Assembly: GCA_947503775.1 (NCBI GenBank)
Contig: CANNFE010000007.1
Span: 124,001 to 188,000 of the forward strand
Length of the DNA: 64,000 bases
From: an uncultured Paracoccaceae bacterium
Lineage (GTDB): Bacteria; Pseudomonadota; Alphaproteobacteria; Rhodobacterales; Rhodobacteraceae
Direction of reading: 5' to 3'
Below are positions 52,318-60,989 of the stretch, one piece after another. A model generated the notes under the pieces. It had not been told where the DNA came from and did not search any database. It worked only from the letters and a program-made list of their open reading frames with translations. Every line of letters starts with the position of its first letter. The first letter of the stretch is position 1. The position numbers were made by a program, and so were the translations under genes.

Positions 52318-55131
52318 ATGACACAGCCCGCCCTCGACACCTCGCCCCCCGTTTCGGACGAGGTGCGCCAGACAACCTGCTACATGTGTGCCTGCCGCTG
52401 CGGGATCAATGTCCATCTCAAGGACGGCGCGGTCGCTTATATCGAGGGCAATCGCGATCACCCGGTCAATCGCGGCGTGCTCTGCGCCAAGGGGGCGGCC
52501 GGGATCATGCAGCACAATTCGCCCGCCCGCCTACGCGCGCCGCTGCGCCGCACCGGGCCGCGCGGATCGGGCGAGTTCGAAGAGATCACCTGGGATGAGG
52601 CGCTCGAGACGGCGGTGTCCTGGATGGCACCCCTGCGCGAGACGGCGCCCGAGAAGCTGGCCTTCTTCACCGGGCGCGATCAGTCGCAAAGCTTTACGAG
52701 CTTCTGGGCGCAGTCCTTCGGCACGCCCAACTATGCGGCCCATGGCGGCTTTTGCTCGGTCAATATGGCGGCGGCCGGGATCTCGACCATGGGCGGCGCC
52801 TTCTGGGAGTTCGGGCAGCCCGACTGGGAGCGCGCTAAGCTGTTCCTGATCTTCGGCGTGGCCGAGGATCACGACAGCAACCCGATCAAGATGGGGATCG
52901 GGAAGCTCAAGGCGCGGGGTGCGCGGGTGATCGGGGTGAACCCAATCCGGACGGGCTATAATGCCGTGGCCGATGACTGGTTCGGGATTACCCCCGGCAC
53001 GGACGGGCTGCTGATCACGGCGCTGATCCACGAGCTGATGAAGGCCGGGCAGATCGATCTGGACTATCTTGCTCGCTTCACCAACGCGCCCTGCCTCGTC
53101 GATGCGCGCGAAGGGGCGACGAACGGCTTGCTGCTCAAGGATGGCGAGGGGCGGGCCTTGGTCGTCGACCGGCGCACCGGCAGCCTCGCGCCCTGGGACG
53201 GCAAGGGGGTCGAACCGGATCTGGCGCCCGGCAAGACGCTGAGCGGGACGAAGCATCGGACCGTCCTTGATCATATGGCCGAGCATTTCCTCGATCCCGC
53301 CCATGCGCCCGAGGCGGTGGCGGAGCGGACGGGACTTCCGGCAGAGCGGATCCGCGCCCTCGCCGCGCTGCTGGCCAGAACGGCGTTCGAGGATCCGATC
53401 GTCTTGGACCGGCCCTGGACGGATTTTCGCGGCCACCGGCACGAGACGATGATCGGGCGGCCCATCGCGATGCATGCGATGCGCGGGATCTCGGCCCATT
53501 CCAACGGGTTCCAGACCTGCCGCGCCCTGCACATCCTGCAGATCCTGCTGGGGACGGTCGAAGTGCCCGGCGGCTTCCGGTTCAAGCCGCCCTATCCCAA
53601 ACCGATGACGGCCCATCCCAAGCCGCATGCCAAATGCGAGCCGGGTCAGCCGCTTGGCGGGCCTCATCTGGGCTTTCCGCACGGTCCCGAGGATCTGGCG
53701 CTCACACCCGACGGCGATCCGATCCGCATCGACAAGGCCTTTACCTGGGACAACCCGCTTTCGGCCCACGGCCTGATGCATATGGTGATCGCCAATGCCC
53801 ATGCGGGCGATCCCTACAAGATCGACACGCTGTTCCTCTACATGGCGAACATGGCGTGGAACTCGTCGATGAACACGCGCGCGGTGATGGATATGCTGTC
53901 CGATACGGAGGCGGATGGCAGCTACAAGATCCCGCATATCATCTATTCGGACGCCTATTCCTCGGAGATGGTCGCCTATGCCGATCTGATCCTGCCGGAT
54001 ACGACCTATCTGGAGAGGCATGATTGCATCTCATTGCTCGACCGGCCGATCTGCGAGGCGGATGCGGTGGCCGATGCGATCCGTTGGCCGGTGGTCGAGC
54101 CGGACCGCGACGTGCGGGGGTTTCAATCGGTTCTGGTCGATTTGGCGAACCGAATGGGGCTGCCCGGCTTTACCCATGAGGATGGCACCGCGAAATATGC
54201 CGACTATGCCGATTACATGGTCCATCATATGCGCCGTCCGGGGATCGGGCCACTTGCGGGTTGGCGGGCGGGCGAGGCCGGGTCCGGAGGACGCGGCGAG
54301 TCCCGGCCCGACCAACTCGAAAAATATATCGAGAACGGCGGCTTCTGGATGGAGCATGTCCCGGAGGATGCGGCCTTTTTCAAACCCTGGAACACCGCCT
54401 ATCAGGACTGGGCCGTCGCCAAGGGCTTTTACGACAGCCCGCAGCCCTACATCTTCAACCTCTGGCTCGAGCCCATGCGCCGGTTCCAGCTGGCCGCCGA
54501 GGGGCATGGCACCCGGCACCCCCCCGATCACCTGCGCGAGCAGATCCGGACCCATCTGACGCCCCTGCCGCATTGGCATGCGCCTCTGTCTGACGGCCTG
54601 ACGGATCCCGCTGCCTATCCGATCCATGCCCTCACGCAGCGCCCGATGGCGATGTACCACTCATGGGGCAGTCAGAATGCGTGGCTGCGGCAAATCCACG
54701 GGCGCAATCCGCTTTATGTGCCGACGGCGCTGATGGCGCTTCATGCCCTGACCGATGGCGATTGGGTGACGCTCACCTCCCCTCATGGGCAGATTACGGT
54801 GCCTGTTGCCCATATGGCCGCGCTGAACCCGCATACGGTCTGGACCTGGAATGCCATCGGCAAGCGGAAGGGGGCCTGGGCGCTCGATGAGGATGCGCCC
54901 GAAGCGACCAAGGGCTTTCTGCTCAACCATCTCATTCACGAGCTTCTTCCGCCGCGCGGGGATGGCCTCAGATGGTCGAATTCGGATCCCGTGACAGGCC
55001 AGGCGGCCTGGTTCGATCTGCGCGTGCGGATGGAAAAGACCGCTGCCCCGGCCGAGACGCTCCCGCAGACGGGCCGGCAGGCATCGCCCGTGCCGGACGC
55101 GCCCAGGCGCCTTGCGTGGAGCGTTCGATGA
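52318..55131 (+). CDS. soeA: sulfite dehydrogenase (quinone) molybdoprotein subunit SoeA
   Basis: A 937-residue molybdopterin (bis-MGD) enzyme of the DMSO reductase family. The N-terminal [4Fe-4S] site is C21-x2-C24-x3-C28 ... C56. GGFCSVNMAAAGI carries C146 where the family places a Mo ligand. There is no twin-arginine signal, so it faces the cytoplasm, as established for SoeA but not for periplasmic DmsA. FeS and membrane subunits follow. It would oxidise sulfite to sulfate and feed electrons to quinone. An unusual segment at residues about 648-667 is encoded by a GC-rich repeat that also occurs elsewhere in this operon. Confidence 0.8.
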   Translation: MTQPALDTSPPVSDEVRQTTCYMCACRCGINVHLKDGAVAYIEGNRDHPVNRGVLCAKGAAGIMQHNSPARLRAPLRRTGPRGSGEFEEITWDEALETAVSWMAPLRETAPEKLAFFTGRDQSQSFTSFWAQSFGTPNYAAHGGFCSVNMAAAGISTMGGAFWEFGQPDWERAKLFLIFGVAEDHDSNPIKMGIGKLKARGARVIGVNPIRTGYNAVADDWFGITPGTDGLLITALIHELMKAGQIDLDYLARFTNAPCLVDAREGATNGLLLKDGEGRALVVDRRTGSLAPWDGKGVEPDLAPGKTLSGTKHRTVLDHMAEHFLDPAHAPEAVAERTGLPAERIRALAALLARTAFEDPIVLDRPWTDFRGHRHETMIGRPIAMHAMRGISAHSNGFQTCRALHILQILLGTVEVPGGFRFKPPYPKPMTAHPKPHAKCEPGQPLGGPHLGFPHGPEDLALTPDGDPIRIDKAFTWDNPLSAHGLMHMVIANAHAGDPYKIDTLFLYMANMAWNSSMNTRAVMDMLSDTEADGSYKIPHIIYSDAYSSEMVAYADLILPDTTYLERHDCISLLDRPICEADAVADAIRWPVVEPDRDVRGFQSVLVDLANRMGLPGFTHEDGTAKYADYADYMVHHMRRPGIGPLAGWRAGEAGSGGRGESRPDQLEKYIENGGFWMEHVPEDAAFFKPWNTAYQDWAVAKGFYDSPQPYIFNLWLEPMRRFQLAAEGHGTRHPPDHLREQIRTHLTPLPHWHAPLSDGLTDPAAYPIHALTQRPMAMYHSWGSQNAWLRQIHGRNPLYVPTALMALHALTDGDWVTLTSPHGQITVPVAHMAALNPHTVWTWNAIGKRKGAWALDEDAPEATKGFLLNHLIHELLPPRGDGLRWSNSDPVTGQAAWFDLRVRMEKTAAPAETLPQTGRQASPVPDAPRRLAWSVR
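54258..54310. repeat. GC-rich hairpin repeat, copy 1, inside soeA
   Basis: A segment of about 50 bp contains GGGCGGGCGAGGCC and ACGCGGCGAGTCCCG, both shared with a second copy at 56966-57016. The outer bases (GGGC...GCCC) and the inner TCC-gga-GGA can pair. It lies in frame in soeA and encodes a Gly/Arg-rich segment (GWRAGEAGSGGRGESRPDQ). Confidence 0.6.
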
Positions 55132-55159
55132 CCCCCTTCCCCGATCAGGATCCGCAGCC

Positions 55160-56197
55160 ATGAACATCGATCTGCTCAAACGCTTGTGCGAAACCCCCGG
55201 CGTGCCCGGCCATGAGGCCCGTGTCCGCGATCTTATCAAAGGCGAGATCGATGGTCTTTTCGATCATGTGGAGACCGACCCGATGGGCTCGCTCCTGTGC
55301 CGACGCGACGCCGCGGAGGGCACCGAGAAACCGATCCGCATCATGCTTCTCTGCCATATGGACGAGATCGGGTTTCTCGTCAGCCATATCACCGAGACGG
55401 GCTTTGTCCATGTTCTGCCGGTCGGGGGCTTCGATCCGCGCAATCTCTTCTCCCGCCGCGTCCTGATCGCGGCCCGGGACGGAGATCTGAAGGCGGTGAT
55501 GAACCCGGCCGGTCCCCCAGTTCACATCGCGTCGAAAGACGACGTGAAGAAAGTGCCGGACCCGCATGAGTTTTTCCTCGATACCGGGTTGGGCAAAGCC
55601 GCCAAGGACAAGGTGCGCGTGGGCGACATGGTCGTCATGGACGAGCCGCTGATCGAAATGGGCGAGCGCATCGTTTCCAAAGCGATGGACAACCGCATCG
55701 CCTGCTGGCTGGGGATCGAGGCGATCCGGGGGCTGGGCAATCATAGGGGCGCGGCCGAGATCCACGTTGTCTTCACCGCGCAGGAGGAGGTCGGTCTGCG
55801 CGGCGCGCGCACCTCATCCTATGCGGTCAAGCCCAATATCGGGATCGGCATCGATGTGACGCTGGCCTGCGATACGCCCGGCGTGCCCGAACACGACCGC
55901 ACGACCGAGCTGGGCAAGGGCTTTGGTCTGCATCTGCGCGATGGCAGCTTCATCTCGGACACGGCTTTGGTCGACGAGATCGAGGCGCTGGCCACCCGCG
56001 AGAAGATCCCGTTCCAGCGGACGATGCTGCGATCGGGCGGCCAGGACGGAGCGGCCGCGCAGCAGGCCGCCGCGGGAGCCCGCGCGGTGGGCATCGTCGT
56101 CGGCACCCGCTATATCCACACTGTGACCGAGATGATTGACCGCACCGACCTTCAGGCCGCGCGCGATATCCTCGTGGCTTATCTCAAAGAGACCTGA
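55160..56197 (+). CDS. M42-family metallopeptidase inside the soe operon
   Basis: A 345-residue co-catalytic metal aminopeptidase of family M42 (glutamyl/deblocking aminopeptidase, cellulase M-like). Metal and catalytic residues are visible in LLCHMDEIGF (His, Asp), SKAMDNRIA (Asp), FTAQEEVGLRG (Glu-Glu) and GTRYIHTVTEM (His). It lies 28 bp after soeA and its stop overlaps the soeB start (TGATG), so it is translated with the sulfite dehydrogenase. A role in that complex is not known; it may simply be carried along. The start at 55160 is the family start; upstream codons belong to the soeA end region. Confidence 0.85.
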   Translation: MNIDLLKRLCETPGVPGHEARVRDLIKGEIDGLFDHVETDPMGSLLCRRDAAEGTEKPIRIMLLCHMDEIGFLVSHITETGFVHVLPVGGFDPRNLFSRRVLIAARDGDLKAVMNPAGPPVHIASKDDVKKVPDPHEFFLDTGLGKAAKDKVRVGDMVVMDEPLIEMGERIVSKAMDNRIACWLGIEAIRGLGNHRGAAEIHVVFTAQEEVGLRGARTSSYAVKPNIGIGIDVTLACDTPGVPEHDRTTELGKGFGLHLRDGSFISDTALVDEIEALATREKIPFQRTMLRSGGQDGAAAQQAAAGARAVGIVVGTRYIHTVTEMIDRTDLQAARDILVAYLKET

Positions 56198-56952
56198 TGA
56201 CCCAGCTGCCGCCGCCCTCCGACGTGAAACTCGGCCTCGTGATCGATCTCGATACCTGTGTCGGCTGTCATGCCTGCGTGACGGCGTGCAAAGGGTGGAA
56301 CACGGAGAATTACGGCGCCCCCCTGTCGGATACCGATCCCTACGGCGCCGAGCCGTCGGGGACGTTTCTGAACCGAATCCACTCCTACGAGGTGCAGCCT
56401 GAGGATGGAGCGGCACAGCTTGTGCATTTCCCGAAGAGCTGCCTGCATTGCGAGGATGCGCCCTGCGTGACTGTCTGCCCGACCGGCGCCAGTTACAAGC
56501 GCGCCGAGGACGGGATCGTGCTGGTCAATGAAAGCGCATGTATCGGTTGCGGTCTCTGCGCCTGGGCCTGCCCCTATGGCGCGCGCGAGAAGGATCCGGC
56601 CGAGGGCGTGATGAAGAAATGTACACTCTGCGTCGACCGGATCTACAACGAGAACCTGCCGGAAGAAGACCGCGTCCCTGCCTGCGTGCGGACCTGTCCG
56701 GCGGGCGCGCGGCATTTCGGCGATCTGGGGGATCCGGGCAGCGACGTGTCCCGTCTGGTGGCCGAACGCGGCGGGATCGATCTGATGCCCGAACAAGGGA
56801 CGAAACCCGTCAACCAGTACCTGCCGCCGCGGCCCAAGGACACGGATCTCGACGTGCTCGCGCCGCTTCTGGCCCCGGTTGCGGAAACCCCGCAGGGCTT
56901 TTTGGGCTGGCTCGACAAGACCCTTTCCAAACTGCCGGGATCGGCCCAATGA
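56197..56952 (+). CDS. soeB: sulfite dehydrogenase iron-sulfur subunit SoeB
   Basis: A 251-residue ferredoxin-like subunit (DmsB/NrfC type). Four cysteine clusters are visible: CVGCHACVTACKGWN, CLHCEDAPCVTVCP, CIGCGLCAWACPYGA and CTLCVDRIYNENLP with a later CVRTCPAGA. They fit four [4Fe-4S] centres passing electrons from SoeA to the membrane subunit. There is no Tat signal. It overlaps the M42 gene by one base and is followed after 75 bp by soeC. Confidence 0.88.
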   Translation: MTQLPPPSDVKLGLVIDLDTCVGCHACVTACKGWNTENYGAPLSDTDPYGAEPSGTFLNRIHSYEVQPEDGAAQLVHFPKSCLHCEDAPCVTVCPTGASYKRAEDGIVLVNESACIGCGLCAWACPYGAREKDPAEGVMKKCTLCVDRIYNENLPEEDRVPACVRTCPAGARHFGDLGDPGSDVSRLVAERGGIDLMPEQGTKPVNQYLPPRPKDTDLDVLAPLLAPVAETPQGFLGWLDKTLSKLPGSAQ

Positions 56953-56965
56953 CCGGCCGCGCCCC

Positions 56966-57016
56966 GGGTCGGTGGGCGGGCGAGGCCGCGGCACGCGGCG
57001 AGTCCCGCCCCGCCGG
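56966..57016. repeat. GC-rich hairpin repeat, copy 2, between soeB and soeC
   Basis: Shares GGGCGGGCGAGGCC and ACGCGGCGAGTCCCG with copy 1 at 54258-54310. Here GGCGGG pairs with CCCGCC and the inner CCGCG pairs with CGCGG around gca, giving a two-part stem. The inner part differs from copy 1, but both copies remain able to pair. Confidence 0.6.
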
Positions 57017-57027
57017 CCGAGACTGAT

Positions 57028-57915
57028 ATGCATCCCGCCCCGTCCATCATCCTGTTCTCCACCCTCTCGGGCCTCGGCTTTGGCCTGTTGGCTTTTCTCG
57101 GGGTCGGAGCGCCCGCGCCGATGGGCCGGATCGCCCTCGTCTTCTATGCCATCGGCTTTACGCTCGCGGTCGGAGGTCTGATCTCCTCGACCTTCCATCT
57201 GGGCCGCCCGGAACGCGCCTGGCGCGCCTTCACCCAATGGCGCACCAGCTGGCTCTCTCGGGAAGGCTGCATCGCCGTGGCCGCCCTGATGGTCATGGGC
57301 CTTACGGCCATTGCGCAGATCTTCTTCGGCACACGTCTCCCGTTTCTCGGTTGGATCGGGGCGGCTCTTTGCCTGGCCACCGTCTTCTCGACTTCGATGA
57401 TCTACGCGAGCCTCAGGACCGTCCCCCGTTGGCACGATCCGACGACGCCTGCCCTGTTTCTCGGCTGGTCCATCGCGGGCGGTGCGCTGCTGGCGGCGCA
57501 TACAGTGCTGGCCGGCGGTCTTCTTCTTGTCGCTCTGGTCATCCAGATCGTCCATTGGCTGCGCGGGGACAGTGCCCTGCGCCGGTCCGGCACCACTCTG
57601 GCCACGGCCACGGGCCTGACCGGAGGCGCGCTGCGCAGCTTCGAGCCGCCCCATACCGGCGGCAATTACCTCACGCACGAGATGGTCTTTCAGATCGGGC
57701 GCAAGCACGCGCGCAATCTGCGGATCATCGGCGCGGCGCTTGCAGGCGCGCTTCCTGCCGGATTGCTGTTGCTGGCGCCTGCCGGACATGTGACCGCTGG
57801 CCTCGCTGTGCTGAGCCACCTCGCGGGTCTCGTTGTCACCCGGTGGCTCTTTTTCGCAGAAGCCGAACATGTCGTCGGCCTCTATTACGGAGCGCATCAG
57901 GGCAAGACCGCATGA
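57028..57915 (+). CDS. soeC: sulfite dehydrogenase membrane anchor subunit SoeC
   Basis: A 295-residue DmsC-family membrane protein with about eight helices (first: IILFSTLSGLGFGLLAFLGV). It carries QWRTSWLSREG and a C-terminal GNYLTHEMVFQIGR. It would anchor SoeAB on the cytoplasmic face and reduce quinone. It overlaps the first NTF2-type gene by 4 bp (ATGA), so the NTF2 genes are co-translated with it. Confidence 0.82.
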   Translation: MHPAPSIILFSTLSGLGFGLLAFLGVGAPAPMGRIALVFYAIGFTLAVGGLISSTFHLGRPERAWRAFTQWRTSWLSREGCIAVAALMVMGLTAIAQIFFGTRLPFLGWIGAALCLATVFSTSMIYASLRTVPRWHDPTTPALFLGWSIAGGALLAAHTVLAGGLLLVALVIQIVHWLRGDSALRRSGTTLATATGLTGGALRSFEPPHTGGNYLTHEMVFQIGRKHARNLRIIGAALAGALPAGLLLLAPAGHVTAGLAVLSHLAGLVVTRWLFFAEAEHVVGLYYGAHQGKTA

Positions 57916-58895
57916 GCTTTGTCTCCGGTTTCGATGCGAAATGGACCGATCAGGCCGACTACGTCCTCGGGATCACCCGCGCCATCTGGGAGGATCGCGG
58001 GGTCCACTCTCTTCATGACTATTACGGCAAGGAGCTGATCGTCCGCTCCCCTGCGGGGATCGTCAAAGGCAATGACGGGATCATCGCCGCGACGCTTGCG
58101 ACGCTGGCCGAATTTCCCGATCGGAAGCTGCTGGGCGAGGACGTTATCTGGCATATGACGGGGGAGGAGAGTTTCCTGTCCTCGCATCGCCTTTATTGCA
58201 CGGCGACCCATACCGGCGCGGGCGTCTATGGCGCGCCGACGGGCCGACGTCTGGCCTACCGGATCCTCGCCGACTGCTTTTGCCGTGCGGACGGTGTCCA
58301 TGACGAATGGCTGGTCCGCGATCAGGGCGCCATCGTCGCACAGATGGGCCAGCGGATCCCCGACTGGACGCGCGCTCTGATCGCCCGCGAGGGCGGGCCG
58401 GAGCATTGCGTCCAACCGTTCCGCCCCGCGATCGACCTGCCGGGCCCCTATACCGGGATCGGAAATGACGACGCATGGGGCCGGCGTCTCGAGCAGATCC
58501 TGACCGAGGCCATGGCGGGCGATTTCGCCGCGTTTGAGCGCGGCTACGACCGGGCCGCCCGATCCTGCTATCCGGGTCATGCGACCGCCCGCGGTCCCCG
58601 CGGCGCTGCCGATTTCTGGCTTTCGCTGCGCAGCGCCCTGCCCTCCGGCACGTTCCGGATCCATCACCGGATCGGATGCGCGGACCCTCAGATGCCGCCC
58701 CGGGCCGCGATCCGCTGGTCGCTGGACGGTCTTCATGACGGCTATGGCCGCTTCGGGCCACCGAGCGGTGCTCAAATCCACATCATGGGGATCACACATG
58801 CGGAATTTACGCCGAAAAATCTTAAACTGGAATGGACTCTGATCGACGATACGGCAATCTGGAAACAGATTTTGCTGTCGACTGGAGACCTTTGA
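57912..58895 (+). CDS. protein with two NTF2/SnoaL-like halves (paralogue 1)
   Basis: A 327-residue protein without a signal peptide. Residues about 5-150 (TRAIWEDRGVHSLHDYYGKE, HRLYCTATHTGAGVYGAPTG) and about 165-327 (GFAAFERGYDRAA-type start, then SGAQIHIMGITHAEFT) each look like an NTF2/SnoaL-like cone fold. This fold hosts ketosteroid isomerases, cyclases and ring-cleaving hydrolases. The reaction is unknown. The gene starts inside the soeC stop (ATGA) and is followed after 1 bp by a related gene. Confidence 0.7.
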   Translation: MSFVSGFDAKWTDQADYVLGITRAIWEDRGVHSLHDYYGKELIVRSPAGIVKGNDGIIAATLATLAEFPDRKLLGEDVIWHMTGEESFLSSHRLYCTATHTGAGVYGAPTGRRLAYRILADCFCRADGVHDEWLVRDQGAIVAQMGQRIPDWTRALIAREGGPEHCVQPFRPAIDLPGPYTGIGNDDAWGRRLEQILTEAMAGDFAAFERGYDRAARSCYPGHATARGPRGAADFWLSLRSALPSGTFRIHHRIGCADPQMPPRAAIRWSLDGLHDGYGRFGPPSGAQIHIMGITHAEFTPKNLKLEWTLIDDTAIWKQILLSTGDL

Positions 58896-58896
58896 C

Positions 58897-59883
58897 ATGC
58901 TCGATATCGATCTGCCGCAATCGGGTCTGCGCGAGGACATCCGGTATGGTCTGGACCGTCTTTTCAGAGATCCGGCGGATGCCGACATCCTGGCCGAAGA
59001 CGCCGTCTTCGATCTGGCCTGGCCCCTGCCCCAGACCATAGGGCGGGCCTCGATCCGGCAGACCTTCATGGAGCCTTTGCACGCTGCTTTTACGGGTCTG
59101 CACCGGCGGGATCTGATGTTCATCGGCGGCGAGAATATCCGCGCCGAAGGCGGCTACTGGTGCGCGGCGGTCACTCACTATGTCGGCAATTTCGATGCGC
59201 CGCTCTGGGGCATCTCGCCATCCCGCAAGCTTGCCTTTCTGCGCGCCGGAGAGTTCTTTCGCATCGAAAACGGCCAGATCGTCAAGGCCCGGATCATTTT
59301 CGATCTGCCCGACCTGATGCGCCAGATCGGCCGCGCGCCGCTGCCGTCGCTGGGCAACGAGATTACGTTTCCCGCGCCTGCGACACAGGACGGGCTTTGT
59401 CCCGATCCGGCGGGCGGCGCGGCGGCGCTGACGCTGGTCGAGCGGATGCTGGCAAGCCTTCACGTCTTTGATCCCAGGACGATGACCTCACCCGAACAGA
59501 CCGGAGAGCACGGCACCTGGGCCGATGACATGATGTGGTACGGCCCCGGCGGGATCGGATCGAGCTATCTCTGGGACGGTTTCGTGAAGGACCACCGGGA
59601 GGCGTTTCTGACTGCCTTTCCCGACCGGAAGGGCGGCAACCACTACTGCCGGATCGGCGATGGGGCCTATGCCGCCGTGTCCGGCTGGCCGTCGATGACC
59701 ATGACCCATCGGGGGGATTATCTTGGCGTACCCGCGACAGGAAAATCGCTGACCCTGCGCGTGATGGATTTCTATCGGACCGCATCGGGCCGGATCGCCG
59801 AAAACTGGGTGCTTCTGGATTACGGGGAGCTGTTCGATCAGATGGGCATCAACCTCATCGAACGGTCAGAAGCCCTGCGCTGA
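58897..59883 (+). CDS. protein with two NTF2/SnoaL-like halves (paralogue 2)
   Basis: A 328-residue protein with the same two-half NTF2/SnoaL-like layout (AFTGLHRRDLMFIGGENIRA and FFRIENGQIVKARIIFDLPD in half one; DDMMWYGPGGIGSSYLWDGF and VMDFYRTASGRIAENWVLLD in half two). It starts 1 bp after the first paralogue, so they are co-translated. Its stop is 15 bp before a 22-bp palindrome that separates it from the convergent ATPase gene. The substrate is unknown. Confidence 0.75.
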   Translation: MLDIDLPQSGLREDIRYGLDRLFRDPADADILAEDAVFDLAWPLPQTIGRASIRQTFMEPLHAAFTGLHRRDLMFIGGENIRAEGGYWCAAVTHYVGNFDAPLWGISPSRKLAFLRAGEFFRIENGQIVKARIIFDLPDLMRQIGRAPLPSLGNEITFPAPATQDGLCPDPAGGAAALTLVERMLASLHVFDPRTMTSPEQTGEHGTWADDMMWYGPGGIGSSYLWDGFVKDHREAFLTAFPDRKGGNHYCRIGDGAYAAVSGWPSMTMTHRGDYLGVPATGKSLTLRVMDFYRTASGRIAENWVLLDYGELFDQMGINLIERSEALR

Positions 59884-59898
59884 CATCACCGCGGGGGT

Positions 59899-59920
59899 CA
59901 GAATTTTCTAGAAGATTTTG
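59899..59920. terminator. 22-bp palindrome between convergent genes
   Basis: Arms CAGAATTTTCT and AGAAGATTTTG pair along all 11 positions if two G-U pairs are allowed, with the CTAG centre shared by the other members of the family (47222, 63220). Its place between two convergent stops, 15 and 4 bp away, fits a bidirectional terminator-like role. Confidence 0.55.
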
Positions 59921-59924
59921 GCAC

Positions 59925-60983
59925 CTAGCGGATCCGGTGGCCGGTTTCGGCATCAAAGAGATAGGCCTGTTCGGGGTCGACCGTGAGGCCGACCATCTCG
60001 CCCTCTTTCGAGCGGATGTCGCCCCGCTCTTCGACGACGATCTTCTCGCCGCTCTGTCCGATTAGGTGGACATAGGACACCCCGCCTAGGCTTTCAGCAA
60101 GATCCACGCGGTGGCTGTCTCCTGCGCGATCGACGCCCAGATGTTCGGGCCGTAGTCCCAGATCGACCGCCCGGCGGCTGTCGGCGGCCGCGAAGCTGAA
60201 AGGCACGGGCGCCGCGAGACCCGGCGTATGGACCGCGCCGTCGTAAAGCTCTCCGCGCAGAAAGTTCATCGCGGGCGATCCGATGAAACCGCCGACGAAC
60301 TTGTTGTCGGGATCGCGGTACAGATCCATCGGCGCGCCGACCTGCTCGATCCGGCCTGCGCGCAGCACGACGATCTTGTCGGCCAGCGTCATCGCCTCGA
60401 CCTGATCGTGGGTGACGTAGATCATCGTCGCGCCGATCTCCTTGTGGAGGCGTGCGATCTCGACCCGCATCTCCACGCGCAGTTCAGCGTCGAGGTTCGA
60501 GAGCGGCTCGTCGAAGAGGAACACTTCAGGGCCGCGCACGATCGCGCGTCCGATGGAGACCCTTTGCCGCTGACCGCCCGAGAGCGCCGCCGGTTTGCGC
60601 TTGAGATACTCGTCGAGCTTGAGGATCCGGCTCGCCTCAAAGACCTTGCTGTCGATCTCGGCCTTGGGATGGCCGTTCATCTTGAGCCCGAAGCCCATAT
60701 TCTGCTCGACCGTCATATGCGGATAAAGCGCGTAGGTCTGGAAGACCATCGCCACGCCGCGCTCGGAGGGATCCATGCGGGTGACATCCCGTTCGCCGAT
60801 GCGGATCGAGCCATCCGTTGTTTCCTCGAGCCCCGCGACCATACGCAAAAGCGTGGACTTGCCGCAGCCTGAAGGGCCAACGAAGACGCAGAATTCCCCA
60901 TGCTCGATCTGCAGATCGATCCCGTGGATCACCTGCGTTTCGCCGTATTTCTTGATCACATCGCCCAGAACGACACCCGACAT
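59925..60983 (-). CDS. sugar ABC transporter ATP-binding protein (UgpC/MsmX/MalK type)
   Basis: A 352-residue ATPase. Walker A is GPSGCGKST, the signature is LSGGQRQR and Walker B is VFLFDEPLSNLD. A MalK-like TOBE regulatory domain occupies the last 110 residues. It lies 6 bp downstream of the IclR gene on the same strand. Together with the divergent binding protein and permease it forms one importer split over two transcripts. The substrate is unknown. Confidence 0.87.
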   Translation of the reverse strand: MSGVVLGDVIKKYGETQVIHGIDLQIEHGEFCVFVGPSGCGKSTLLRMVAGLEETTDGSIRIGERDVTRMDPSERGVAMVFQTYALYPHMTVEQNMGFGLKMNGHPKAEIDSKVFEASRILKLDEYLKRKPAALSGGQRQRVSIGRAIVRGPEVFLFDEPLSNLDAELRVEMRVEIARLHKEIGATMIYVTHDQVEAMTLADKIVVLRAGRIEQVGAPMDLYRDPDNKFVGGFIGSPAMNFLRGELYDGAVHTPGLAAPVPFSFAAADSRRAVDLGLRPEHLGVDRAGDSHRVDLAESLGGVSYVHLIGQSGEKIVVEERGDIRSKEGEMVGLTVDPEQAYLFDAETGHRIR

Positions 60984-60989
60984 GGCCTT

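Noticed and set aside
52531-54021. 496-codon minus-strand open frame opposite soeA
   Set aside because: Antisense shadow of the molybdoprotein gene; no recognisable domain and no promoter or ribosome site.
52318-55131. Anaerobic DMSO reductase DmsA
   Set aside because: No Tat signal peptide, and the subunit set plus the TTCYMCACRCG start fit the cytoplasmic SoeA type better. Kept as the main alternative.
56179-57897. 572-codon minus-strand open frame opposite soeB/soeC
   Set aside because: It covers clearly recognisable SoeB cysteine clusters and SoeC helices on the plus strand, and its own translation is rich in Arg/Gly/Gln without domains.
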